5,660 nucleotides of DNA from Prevotellaceae bacterium. Lineage in GTDB: Bacteria; Bacteroidota; Bacteroidia; Bacteroidales; UBA932. A program made the translations under genes and the position numbers. Positions 1 through 5,660 of this stretch are shown here, in pieces; position 1 is the first letter of the stretch, and every line of letters begins with the position of its first letter. The notes under the pieces are model-generated. The model saw only the letters and a list, made by a program, of their open reading frames with translations. It had not been told where the DNA came from and ran no database searches. The stretch spans positions 1 through 5,660 of the forward strand of contig JAITOI010000007.1 in the NCBI GenBank assembly GCA_031289995.1, read 5' to 3'.

Positions 1-18
1 AACTAATTACATGCCTTC

Positions 19-55
19 ACTTAATGTGTTACATAACCTATAAACCACATTAAGT
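19..55 (-). terminator. Candidate hairpin downstream of the GT9 gene
   Basis: Bases 19-28 (ACTTAATGTG) and 46-55 (CACATTAAGT) are perfect reverse complements. A further short pairing (29-31 with 41-43) inside leaves a 2-nt bulge and a loop of about 9 nt. On the minus strand the hairpin begins 8 nt after the stop codon of the glycosyltransferase gene, where an operon terminator would be expected. The stem is AT-rich and is not followed by a run of T, so it is a weak intrinsic terminator at best. It could instead be a 3' stability hairpin or an operator for a gene to the left of the window. Confidence 0.35.
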
Positions 56-63
56 AAACCCAC

Positions 64-1053
64 CTAAATCTCATTCACATAGCTGGCTATGTCTTCATAG
101 TTGAGGTTGTTCATGCAGCGAAAATGACCTTTGGGGCAGTCGTCAAAGCCGATGCGGGAGCAGGGACGGCATCGTAAGTTTTTGATTTCAAATATTTTAG
201 ACTTGGGGCCGGGGCAGTAGGGCGCCATGCCAAATTCGGGTACGGTGTTGCCCCAGACCGAAACGACATTTTTTTTGAGCGCCGCGGCAATGTGCATCAA
301 TCCGGTGTCGTGAGAAATGACGGCGTGGGCGCGTTCGAGGATGAGCGCCGACTGGTAGATGTCGAGCACGCCGCAGGCGTTGGTGGCGTTGGGTGTAGCC
401 CTCACCACCTCGCAGGCCTCGGCGTAGGCATCCTCGCCGCCCAGCAGCACCGCGGGCAGGCGCAGCTTGCTGCACAGGTTGGCAAGCATCACCCAGGGCA
501 TCTTTTTGGTGGCGTGCTGGGCGCCGGCTGCAATGGCAATGAATTGGCCGCTCGCGGTGAGATTTTCGAGCGGCTCGGACAGCGATACGCGCGAGGGCAT
601 AAAGAAATCAAGCCCCGCACCGTCGTTGCGCACGCGCAGCCCGCAAAGGGTTTCGATGTACCTATCTACTACGTGCATATTTGGCGATAACAGGTTGATT
701 TTAAACGTTGTATAGAGCCTCTTGTGCCACGAATTTTTTCGAACGGAAAAGGTTTTTTCGCCCAAATAAGTTTTGATGATGGCGCTACGCAGGTTGCTGT
801 GCAGGTCGAGCACGTAGTCGAAGCGCTCGCGGCGCAGGCTTCGCAGCAAATCGAGCAGGCTGTCGCCCAGCACGTGAACCTTGTGCACGTAAGGGTTTTG
901 CGACATCAGGCTGGCGTACTTTTGCTTGGTCACAAAGTGGATTTGCGCGTCGGGTCGCCGTTTTTTGAGCAGCCGCAGCACCGGCGTAGTCAGCACAATG
1001 TCGCCAATGGAGCTGAAGCGGATGACGAGGTACTTGTATCTATATCTGTCCAT
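64..1053 (-). CDS. Glycosyltransferase family 9 (heptosyltransferase-like) protein
   Basis: A 329-residue GT9 enzyme of the ADP-heptose:LPS heptosyltransferase (WaaC/WaaF-like) family, which in characterised members adds a sugar from a nucleotide donor to the lipopolysaccharide core at the inner face of the cytoplasmic membrane. Seen in the sequence: the N-terminal Rossmann motif FSSIGDIV (13-20); a GAQHATKKMP motif (177-186) opening the second GT-B domain; LLGGEDAY (203-210); and the family signature DTGLMHIAAAL (249-259) in the donor-binding region. A C-terminal cysteine set (C295, C298, C306, C313) sits in a CRPC...CPKGHFRC context. Length is normal for the family. The ATG at 1053 puts the Rossmann motif at the very N-terminus, as expected; the open frame continues upstream but only over the polyprenyl synthase gene. 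It lies 20 nt after that gene and is last in the operon. There is no Shine-Dalgarno sequence. The family is secure; donor and acceptor sugars cannot be read from sequence. Confidence 0.93.
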   Translation of the reverse strand: MDRYRYKYLVIRFSSIGDIVLTTPVLRLLKKRRPDAQIHFVTKQKYASLMSQNPYVHKVHVLGDSLLDLLRSLRRERFDYVLDLHSNLRSAIIKTYLGEKTFSVRKNSWHKRLYTTFKINLLSPNMHVVDRYIETLCGLRVRNDGAGLDFFMPSRVSLSEPLENLTASGQFIAIAAGAQHATKKMPWVMLANLCSKLRLPAVLLGGEDAYAEACEVVRATPNATNACGVLDIYQSALILERAHAVISHDTGLMHIAAALKKNVVSVWGNTVPEFGMAPYCPGPKSKIFEIKNLRCRPCSRIGFDDCPKGHFRCMNNLNYEDIASYVNEI

Positions 1054-1073
1054 AACACAGTCTGTTACGTGCG

Positions 1074-2039
1074 CTATGTTTTGCGCTGCAGAAGGGTATC
1101 GGCAAAGCATCGCAGCGGCTCTTTGCTGTAGGTGAGCGAGGCCTGGCTGAGGCTCTGCATGGCCTGGTCGAAGCAGCGATTTTCGGCCTCGCGCAGCTGC
1201 TCGGCGGCATGAGCTTTGGCGTAAAAATCTTTGACCATCGTAACCTTTTCGTCGCCGTAGAGGGGGGCCTGCATCAGGCGCAAAAACTGCGTTCGGTCGT
1301 CGTCGTCGAGGCCGTCGCAGGTGGCCACAAAGAGGTAGGTTTTTTTTCCCGCCAGGATGTCGTGGCCTAAAGTTTTGCCAAATTCGGGCGTTTCGGCGTA
1401 CACGTCGAGGTAGTCGTCGCGCAGCTGAAAGGCAAGCCCCAGCTGGTATGCGAAGCGATGGAGCTGGGGCAGCACGGCGTTTGGCGCGCTGCCCATTTGC
1501 GCACCCACGATGGCTGAGGCGGCGAACAGGGCAGCCGTTTTTTTGCCAATCATTGCGAAGTACTGCTCTTGGGTGATGCGCGGTAGCAGCTCGTAGTCGA
1601 TGTCGAGCTGCTGCCCCTCGCAAACCTCGATGGCTGCTGCGCTGAAGGTTTTTTCCACGTCGAGATGGTGGGGCGCGTGCGATAGCGTTTTGTAGGCTTC
1701 GATGAGCATCGCGTCGCCCGCAAGGATGGCGGTGCTCAGCCCCCAGCGGGCCACCAGCGTGGGTTTGCCGCGTCGCACGGAGGCCTTGTCCATGATGTCG
1801 TCGTGGATGAGCGAGAAGCAGTGAAAGAGCTCCAGCGCAAGCGCGGCGCGGACGTGACGGGTCTCGACGTTCTGCAAAAACAGGTCGGTGCAGAGCAGCG
1901 TGAGCACCGGTCTCAGGTGCTTTCCGCCCGACGCAAGTGCGTATCGCATAGGCTGATATAGGGACTCCGGCGTTTCGGGAAACTCCAGCACGGAGAGCCA
2001 CTGCTCAACCTTTTCTTCGAGCTGTGCAATAGTGTACAT
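1074..2039 (-). CDS. Polyprenyl (isoprenyl) diphosphate synthase, trans type
   Basis: A 321-residue all-alpha prenyl diphosphate synthase that condenses isopentenyl diphosphate head-to-tail with an allylic diphosphate in the cytoplasm, supplying precursors for quinones, carrier lipids or other isoprenoids. Visible motifs in order: GGKHLRP (38-44), which binds diphosphate; the first Asp-rich motif DDIMD (80-84), followed by RRGKPT (89-94); GQQLDID (142-148); and the second Asp-rich motif DDYLD (208-212) within FQLRDDYLD. All key Mg-binding aspartates are present, so it should be active. The first motif is the plain DDxxD form without the two-residue insertion of bacterial farnesyl synthases, and F75 lies five residues before it, a pattern associated with C20 synthases. 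The product could be C15-C20 or other, so no gene symbol is given. It starts 12 nt after the bactofilin stop without a Shine-Dalgarno sequence and is the middle gene of the operon. An A8 run (plus-strand T8 at 1340-1347) encodes K232-K233. Confidence 0.95.
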   Translation of the reverse strand: MYTIAQLEEKVEQWLSVLEFPETPESLYQPMRYALASGGKHLRPVLTLLCTDLFLQNVETRHVRAALALELFHCFSLIHDDIMDKASVRRGKPTLVARWGLSTAILAGDAMLIEAYKTLSHAPHHLDVEKTFSAAAIEVCEGQQLDIDYELLPRITQEQYFAMIGKKTAALFAASAIVGAQMGSAPNAVLPQLHRFAYQLGLAFQLRDDYLDVYAETPEFGKTLGHDILAGKKTYLFVATCDGLDDDDRTQFLRLMQAPLYGDEKVTMVKDFYAKAHAAEQLREAENRCFDQAMQSLSQASLTYSKEPLRCFADTLLQRKT

Positions 2040-2051
2040 CGTCGTGCTGGC

Positions 2052-2420
2052 TTAGCTTTTCGCGTTTTGCGCTCCGCCGTTCATGCTGCAGTGCCCCACA
2101 AAAATGGCGCCCACCTCAATCATCAGCCTAACCACGCTCACGTCGCCCAGGACGCGGGCTGTGGGCTTCAGCGTGAGGAAATCGGAGGCCACAGTTTTGC
2201 CCTCCACCACGCCCAAAATGTCGGCGTTTTTGCAAACGATGTCGCCCTTGATGCGTCCCGTTTCGCCCACCACCAGCTTGCCTTTGGTGGTGATGTTGCC
2301 CTCCAACACGCCGTCAATTCGGATGTCGCCCGCCGCCGTGATAACGCCCGCAAACGTAGTGCCAGCGCAGATTCTGTTGATGCCGTTCGAGATAATTTCG
2401 GCCTCTTGTACCTTTCCCAT
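2052..2420 (-). CDS. Bactofilin (polymer-forming cytoskeletal protein)
   Basis: A 122-residue bactofilin. These proteins form nucleotide-independent filaments from a right-handed beta-helix and scaffold envelope enzymes or shape the cell at the membrane. The core at about residues 18-112 shows the regular alternation of short hydrophobic strands and Gly/Asp turns: GDIRIDGVLEGNI (31-43), GRIKGDIVCKNADILGVVEG (55-74), then TARVLGDVSVVRLMIEVGA (87-105). Flanking tails are short and no membrane segment is seen, which fits small bactofilins. Start choice: the frame stays open to ATGs at 2441 and 2492, but the good promoter at 2449-2480 gives a predicted transcript start near 2441-2445. That excludes 2492 and leaves 2441 with almost no leader. 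The start at 2420 gives a leader of about 20-25 nt and an N-terminus (MGKVQE) typical of the family. It is first in a three-gene operon with the prenyl synthase and the GT9 gene. Confidence 0.92.
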   Translation of the reverse strand: MGKVQEAEIISNGINRICAGTTFAGVITAAGDIRIDGVLEGNITTKGKLVVGETGRIKGDIVCKNADILGVVEGKTVASDFLTLKPTARVLGDVSVVRLMIEVGAIFVGHCSMNGGAQNAKS

Positions 2421-2445
2421 AGTGCAAAAAAAAGTTTTCATTAAG

Positions 2446-2476
2446 TTGCAAATATAGGGTAATTTTTGTAATTTCG
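2446..2476 (+). promoter_or_regulatory. Candidate promoter of the AsmA-like gene, overlapping the divergent operon promoter
   Basis: On the plus strand TTG (2446-2448) is followed after 20 nt by TAATTTCG (2469-2476), one mismatch from TAnnTTTG. It would give a leader of about 45 nt. A second option is TTTG (2465-2468), N23, AAACTTTG (2492-2499), also one mismatch but with longer spacing. The first option lies almost exactly over the minus-strand operon promoter. The AsmA-like gene must be transcribed from this spacer or from a site inside the bactofilin gene, so a promoter here is likely, but which element is used is uncertain. Confidence 0.4.
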
Positions 2477-2480
2477 CAAA
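2449..2480 (-). promoter_or_regulatory. Bacteroidota-type promoter of the bactofilin operon
   Basis: Read on the minus strand, TTTG (2480-2477) is followed after exactly 20 nt by TATATTTG (2456-2449). This matches the Bacteroidota primary-sigma consensus, TTTG at about -33 and TAnnTTTG at about -7, with no mismatch and normal spacing. Transcription should start around 2441-2445, giving a short leader of about 20-25 nt before the ATG at 2420. It would drive the bactofilin, prenyl synthase and GT9 genes as one transcript, since the gaps between them are too short to suggest separate promoters. Confidence 0.72.
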
Positions 2481-2528
2481 TTTTTTCTTCAAAACTTTGT
2501 TGAAAAATGAAAAATTAGCAATTTAGGA

Positions 2529-5000
2529 ATGAAAAAAGCACTCAAAATCATACTCCTGGCGTTAGGCTGCTTAACGCTTTTGCTCGTTGCGCTGGCGGGC
2601 GTTACGGTGGCCTACCGCAACGATATCATTGCCGCTGCGCTCAGCGTTTTGGCGCAAAATAACGAGCTTGAAGTTCGGGAAAAAGGCGTGAGCCTTGCCC
2701 TATCAACCAAGCTAAGTAACACCAGCTTACTATTTGATAGCGTGCACGTTAACACGGTGGCAAATGCGGCCTCAACCCTCGATGTTGCGGTGGATGCAGC
2801 CTCGGTTTACGTCGAGGTAAATTTGCTGCAATTCCTGCTGCACAAGGAGGTGAAAATCGAAAAAATTGTGGTGGTTGATGCCGCTTGGAACGTGCAGCAG
2901 CTGACGCCAAAAGTTAAAAAAAGTGAGGAAAAATCAGGCCTGAGCGCCACACAAGAGCTGCTGAAAAGCTTGCACCGCGTGCAGCTCGACCACAACCACG
3001 TAAGCTTCACCAGCGCGGGAAAGCGCTACGAGGCCGACGTTCACCGCCTCGTGGCCGACTTGCGGAGCCAAGACAGCACCAGCGAAATCGACGCTCGAGG
3101 CAGCGCCAGTCTGCAGCTCAAGCGAGGCTTAAACAGCGAAATTGCGGTTGATGGAAAGCTGATTTTGGACAAAAACAGTTTATTCATAAAACACTGTAAA
3201 TTAGGTGTTGACAACGTGTCATTTGAAGTAAATTCTACCATCGCTCTGGTGTCGCCAAACAGGGTGAAGGCCAGCGTTAGCGGAACAAAAATTTCGTTCG
3301 CGCAGCTGATAGCGATGGGAAAAAAATATGGCGAATTCAAGACCAGCATTGACTTGCAGGGCAAGACCACGTTTAGCATCGCGCTCACAGGCGCACTCAG
3401 CGGCAAGCAAATGTGGACAATTGACGGCAACGGAATGGCCTCAGACGTTAGCACAGAACTTGCTGATACAAAGTATGTTAAAGCCGACTACTTAACGTAC
3501 CACATAGCTACCGGCGACGCAAGTAAAATGCAGCTCTACGTCGTGGAGCTGAACAGCGAAAAAGTTTCGTGCCTCGGCCTCAACATTGGTGGCAGCGCCA
3601 CCATTACCAACCTCGACAAGCCGCAGTACGAGGCCTCGCTCAACATGTCGGGAAGCCTTGCTACGCTTGGCTTGGCGAGCGTGGAACAGGGTGAAGTTGC
3701 GGGCGAAATTCAGCTCCATGCACGCGGCTGGACCTTCGACGAAATTGACAAGCTCAACGCGCAGGGTAGCGTAAAAAATTTACGCGCCGCGCTGATGCAC
3801 GATAGCTACATGGTTGACGGCAGCTTTACGGCCACCAAGCATGCGCTGAAACCCAAGCTGAGCATAGCCTCGCACAACGCCAGCGGCAGCTTCGACGGCG
3901 AGGTGCAAGGCTACCTCAACGCGATGCTCCGCCGCGACGACACGCCCGCAAGCCTCACCATTGCTGGGATTGTCAACATGTCGCAGCTCAACGTGGACGC
4001 GCTGATGACGCAGAGCAGCAGCGAAAAATCGTCCCTCGACATACGCGCAAAGCTGAATGCTAAGGTTAAGGATATAATCTTGTTTAAGCAAGCCTACCTA
4101 AATACCTCATGCATACTTGATTATAGCAGCCAAAAAATTGTTATCGACAAGCTGCATACCAAAGCCTTTGGAGGCACATTAAACGGTGATATTAAGGTGT
4201 TTAACCTCGATAATGAGCGAAAGAGGTTAAGTGGAGACATTTACTTCAATGATATTCAGATAGAAAAAGTGGCATACATCAGCAACAACTTTGAGCTGGC
4301 CTCCAACAGCATCAGCGGCAAGTGCGACGGCGCCATTTCGCTCAGCGCCGACATCACCGACAAGGGCATCGACACGCACACGCTGCGCTCCACGGTGAAC
4401 GCCACCATCAGCAACGGTCGCCTGCTCAACTTCGCCGCCATACAGCCGCTGGGCGACTACATCCACAAAGAGTTGCTGCACGACGTGCGTTTTTCGGCGC
4501 TCAAAAACACCATCACCATCGACGGCGAGCGCATCACCATACCCCAAATGGAAATCCGCTCCACGGCGCTAAGCACCGTCATTGCCGGCACGCAGTGGCT
4601 CAACGGCGACTTCGACTACCACCTCACGCTCTACCCCAGCGAGCTGCTGTCGGGGCGCGAAAAAAACATCGACAACCCGATAAAGAGCGGCAAAACGCAG
4701 CTGTTTTTGCACTTCATCAGCCTCAACGGCAAGTCGCAGCTGGGGCTTGACAAGCAAGAGTGGAACAAGGATTTCAGCAAAAAGTTGCAGCAAGAAAAGC
4801 AGACGCTAAAAGACCTGCTCCACGCCCAGCCTCCCACGACTTCTCAGCCTGCTCAAGCTCAACAAAAGCCTGTCAATATTGGCTGGGAGGAGGAGGAGAA
4901 GCCGGCTAAAACTTCGCCTGCTACCCCACCTGTTTCCGCTCCTGCGACGAAGAAAAAGAAGACAAAATCGGAGGTTGTGGTGGAGTGGGAGGAGGAGTGA
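2529..5000 (+). CDS. AsmA-like family envelope protein
   Basis: An 823-residue AsmA-like protein. Relatives (AsmA, TamB and YhdP-type proteins) are anchored in the inner membrane, extend into the periplasm as long beta-rich structures, and are linked to outer-membrane assembly or phospholipid transport. Visible parts: a positively charged start and one hydrophobic anchor (about 6-28, ILLALGCLTLLLVALAGVTV); a long beta-strand-rich region with many Asn/Ser/Gly turns (about 30-590); and a conserved C-terminal AsmA region (about 600-745) with SNGRLLNF (628-635), IPQMEIRSTAL (672-682) and DYHLTLYPSELLSG (696-709). The tail (about 765-823) is rich in Pro, Ala, Gln and Lys and contains GWEEEE (785-790) and a terminal EWEEE (819-823). 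The ATG at 2529 is followed at once by the anchor; AGGA directly before it is too close to be a normal Shine-Dalgarno. The gene is divergent from the bactofilin operon. GC content changes sharply along it. Family assignment is firm; the cargo is unknown. Confidence 0.9.
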   Translation: MKKALKIILLALGCLTLLLVALAGVTVAYRNDIIAAALSVLAQNNELEVREKGVSLALSTKLSNTSLLFDSVHVNTVANAASTLDVAVDAASVYVEVNLLQFLLHKEVKIEKIVVVDAAWNVQQLTPKVKKSEEKSGLSATQELLKSLHRVQLDHNHVSFTSAGKRYEADVHRLVADLRSQDSTSEIDARGSASLQLKRGLNSEIAVDGKLILDKNSLFIKHCKLGVDNVSFEVNSTIALVSPNRVKASVSGTKISFAQLIAMGKKYGEFKTSIDLQGKTTFSIALTGALSGKQMWTIDGNGMASDVSTELADTKYVKADYLTYHIATGDASKMQLYVVELNSEKVSCLGLNIGGSATITNLDKPQYEASLNMSGSLATLGLASVEQGEVAGEIQLHARGWTFDEIDKLNAQGSVKNLRAALMHDSYMVDGSFTATKHALKPKLSIASHNASGSFDGEVQGYLNAMLRRDDTPASLTIAGIVNMSQLNVDALMTQSSSEKSSLDIRAKLNAKVKDIILFKQAYLNTSCILDYSSQKIVIDKLHTKAFGGTLNGDIKVFNLDNERKRLSGDIYFNDIQIEKVAYISNNFELASNSISGKCDGAISLSADITDKGIDTHTLRSTVNATISNGRLLNFAAIQPLGDYIHKELLHDVRFSALKNTITIDGERITIPQMEIRSTALSTVIAGTQWLNGDFDYHLTLYPSELLSGREKNIDNPIKSGKTQLFLHFISLNGKSQLGLDKQEWNKDFSKKLQQEKQTLKDLLHAQPPTTSQPAQAQQKPVNIGWEEEEKPAKTSPATPPVSAPATKKKKTKSEVVVEWEEE

Positions 5001-5100
5001 TGTGGGTTGTGGGATTTAGTGTGTAATTAGGTGATTGTTAGATATATATGAACAAAAATAGGTGTCGGAAATGGTGTTGAAAAAAATAATTGGACAAGTG

Positions 5101-5131
5101 TTTGTTGGTAATCAAAAAATGAGTATTTTTG
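5101..5131 (+). promoter_or_regulatory. hsdR: Bacteroidota-type promoter upstream of the HsdR-like gene
   Basis: TTTG (5101-5104), 19 nt, then TATTTTTG (5124-5131) fits the TTTG / TAnnTTTG Bacteroidota promoter pattern without mismatch. The expected transcript start, around 5136-5139, leaves a leader of about 20-25 AT-rich nt before the ATG at 5160. It lies in the 159-nt spacer after the AsmA-like gene. I see no convincing terminator hairpin in that spacer, so read-through from upstream is also possible. Confidence 0.65.
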
Positions 5132-5159
5132 TGGGTTGAAAAACGAAAAAAAATTTGAG

Positions 5160-5660
5160 ATGACTCCTGAAGAAAAGGCGAGATTGGTAATAGATAGGAA
5201 ATTGGAAGATGCGGGGTGGAAAGTAACTGGTAGGGACGGTTATGCTTCTACTTTTTCGGCTGTTGCCGTTCGGGAGGGTTTGCTGAAAGGTAATAAGGAG
5301 GCGGATTATTTACTGTTTTTGGACGGCAAAGCCATTGGCGTGTTGGAGGCAAAAAAAGAAAATACCAAACTATCGGAAATTGTGGCGGCACAAGCTGAAA
5401 ACTATACATATCAACTACCGAAATGGTATCAATATTGGCAAAAACCTTTGCCATTTGTCTATCTGTCTAACGGAAAAGAATTGTTATTCAGGGACATGCG
5501 CACGAAAAACGATTATGCACCTCTGCAAATAGTGCACACGCCCAAAGACCTTGCAAAAATGGCAGGCATCGAAAACGAAAATGCTGGATTGCCCTATTTA
5601 TCGGAAAAAGGCTTGCGTAAATGTCAATTTGAAGCTGTTACGGCTTTAGAAAATAGCTTT
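5160..5660 (+). CDS. hsdR: Type I restriction endonuclease R subunit (HsdR-like), N-terminal part
   Basis: The first 167 codons of a gene that runs off the right edge with no stop. The N-terminus reads as the HsdR nuclease domain: D49, then E63-A64-K65 in GVLEAKKE (a PD-(D/E)xK site, D-x13-ExK), followed by QAENY (78-82), the Q-x3-Y motif characteristic of type I R subunits. KCQFEAVTALENSF (154-167) is the expected entry to the superfamily 2 helicase motor; the Walker A and DEAD-like motifs would follow outside the window. In a type I system this subunit cleaves unmethylated DNA after ATP-driven translocation, together with HsdM and HsdS. ATG 5160 is the first in-frame ATG after a good promoter, and it gives the usual N-terminus (MTPEEKAR). 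GC is about 42% with A/T-ending codons, unlike the GC-rich genes to the left, suggesting horizontal acquisition. It could also be a related solo helicase-nuclease defence protein; the rest of the gene would decide. Confidence 0.87.
   Translation, partial: MTPEEKARLVIDRKLEDAGWKVTGRDGYASTFSAVAVREGLLKGNKEADYLLFLDGKAIGVLEAKKENTKLSEIVAAQAENYTYQLPKWYQYWQKPLPFVYLSNGKELLFRDMRTKNDYAPLQIVHTPKDLAKMAGIENENAGLPYLSEKGLRKCQFEAVTALENSF

Noticed and set aside
292..1135. Plus-strand open frames opposite the GT9 gene (292-690, 467-715, 724-1131)
   Set aside because: They are antisense to a well-supported gene, have no family motifs, and their composition follows the complementary codons.
1340..1347. T8 tract (A8 in the prenyl synthase coding strand) as a frameshift or phase-variation site
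   Set aside because: It encodes two in-frame lysines next to a conserved region, with no overlapping frame that gives a sensible product and no stimulatory structure seen. Short A runs at Lys codons are common.
1054..2001. N-terminal extension of the GT9 reading frame to 645 residues
   Set aside because: This part lies wholly antiphase within the prenyl synthase gene on the same strand and is a low-complexity Arg/Ala/His translation, typical of a GC-rich shadow frame. The GT9 fold begins at the Met at 1053.
2421..2492. Longer bactofilin starts at ATG 2441 or 2492
   Set aside because: The perfect promoter sits at 2449-2480, so 2492 is upstream of transcription and 2441 would be nearly leaderless. 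The extra residues are Lys/Phe-rich, encoded by AT-rich promoter DNA, and do not fit the family.
4322..4750. 142-residue open frame in another phase over the AsmA C-terminal region
   Set aside because: The translation is dominated by His, Arg, Gln and Ala and results from the GC-rich codons of the AsmA gene; it shows no domain.
5001..5100. Terminator after the AsmA-like gene
   Set aside because: No inverted repeat of useful length followed by a T tract could be found in the spacer by eye.
5071..5139. 22-codon open frame (MVLKKIIGQVFVGNQKMSIF...) in the spacer before hsdR
   Set aside because: It overlaps the complete hsdR promoter and its predicted transcript start, has no ribosome-binding signal and is short enough to be chance.

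Overview
The window most likely comes from a member of the Bacteroidota, probably Bacteroidales-like. Starts lack Shine-Dalgarno sequences, two intergenic regions carry the Bacteroidota promoter pattern TTTG-N19/20-TAnnTTTG, and the protein set fits that phylum: a short bactofilin, a GT9 enzyme with a CxPC...CPKGHFRC tail, and an AsmA-like protein. This rests on pattern recognition; no database search was possible.

Layout: bases 1-63 hold no gene but contain a 10-bp inverted repeat just after the first minus-strand gene, a possible terminator. Bases 64-2420 form a compact minus-strand operon transcribed bactofilin -> polyprenyl diphosphate synthase -> glycosyltransferase family 9, with gaps of 12 and 20 nt. 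The AT-rich spacer 2421-2528 holds a clear promoter for this operon and a weaker, overlapping, oppositely oriented candidate for the plus-strand gene 2529-5000, a large AsmA-like envelope protein with an N-terminal membrane anchor and a low-complexity tail bearing two Trp-Glu clusters. After a 159-nt spacer with its own good promoter, a type I restriction (HsdR-like) subunit starts at 5160 and runs off the right edge.

Together, the first four genes look like an envelope module: an isoprenoid diphosphate synthase, a sugar transferase of the lipopolysaccharide-core type, a cytoskeletal scaffold, and an AsmA-like protein of the kind linked to lipid handling between membranes. That link is inferred from families and gene order. 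The HsdR gene is lower in GC (about 42% by hand count, against roughly 60% in sampled lines of the polyprenyl synthase) and uses different codons, so it probably marks the edge of an acquired restriction/defence locus whose remaining genes lie outside the window. I found no RNA gene, CRISPR array or insertion sequence. Nothing here is clearly a new system; the best leads are the overlapping divergent promoters, the AsmA tail motifs, the patchy base composition of the AsmA gene, and the unseen right-hand locus.
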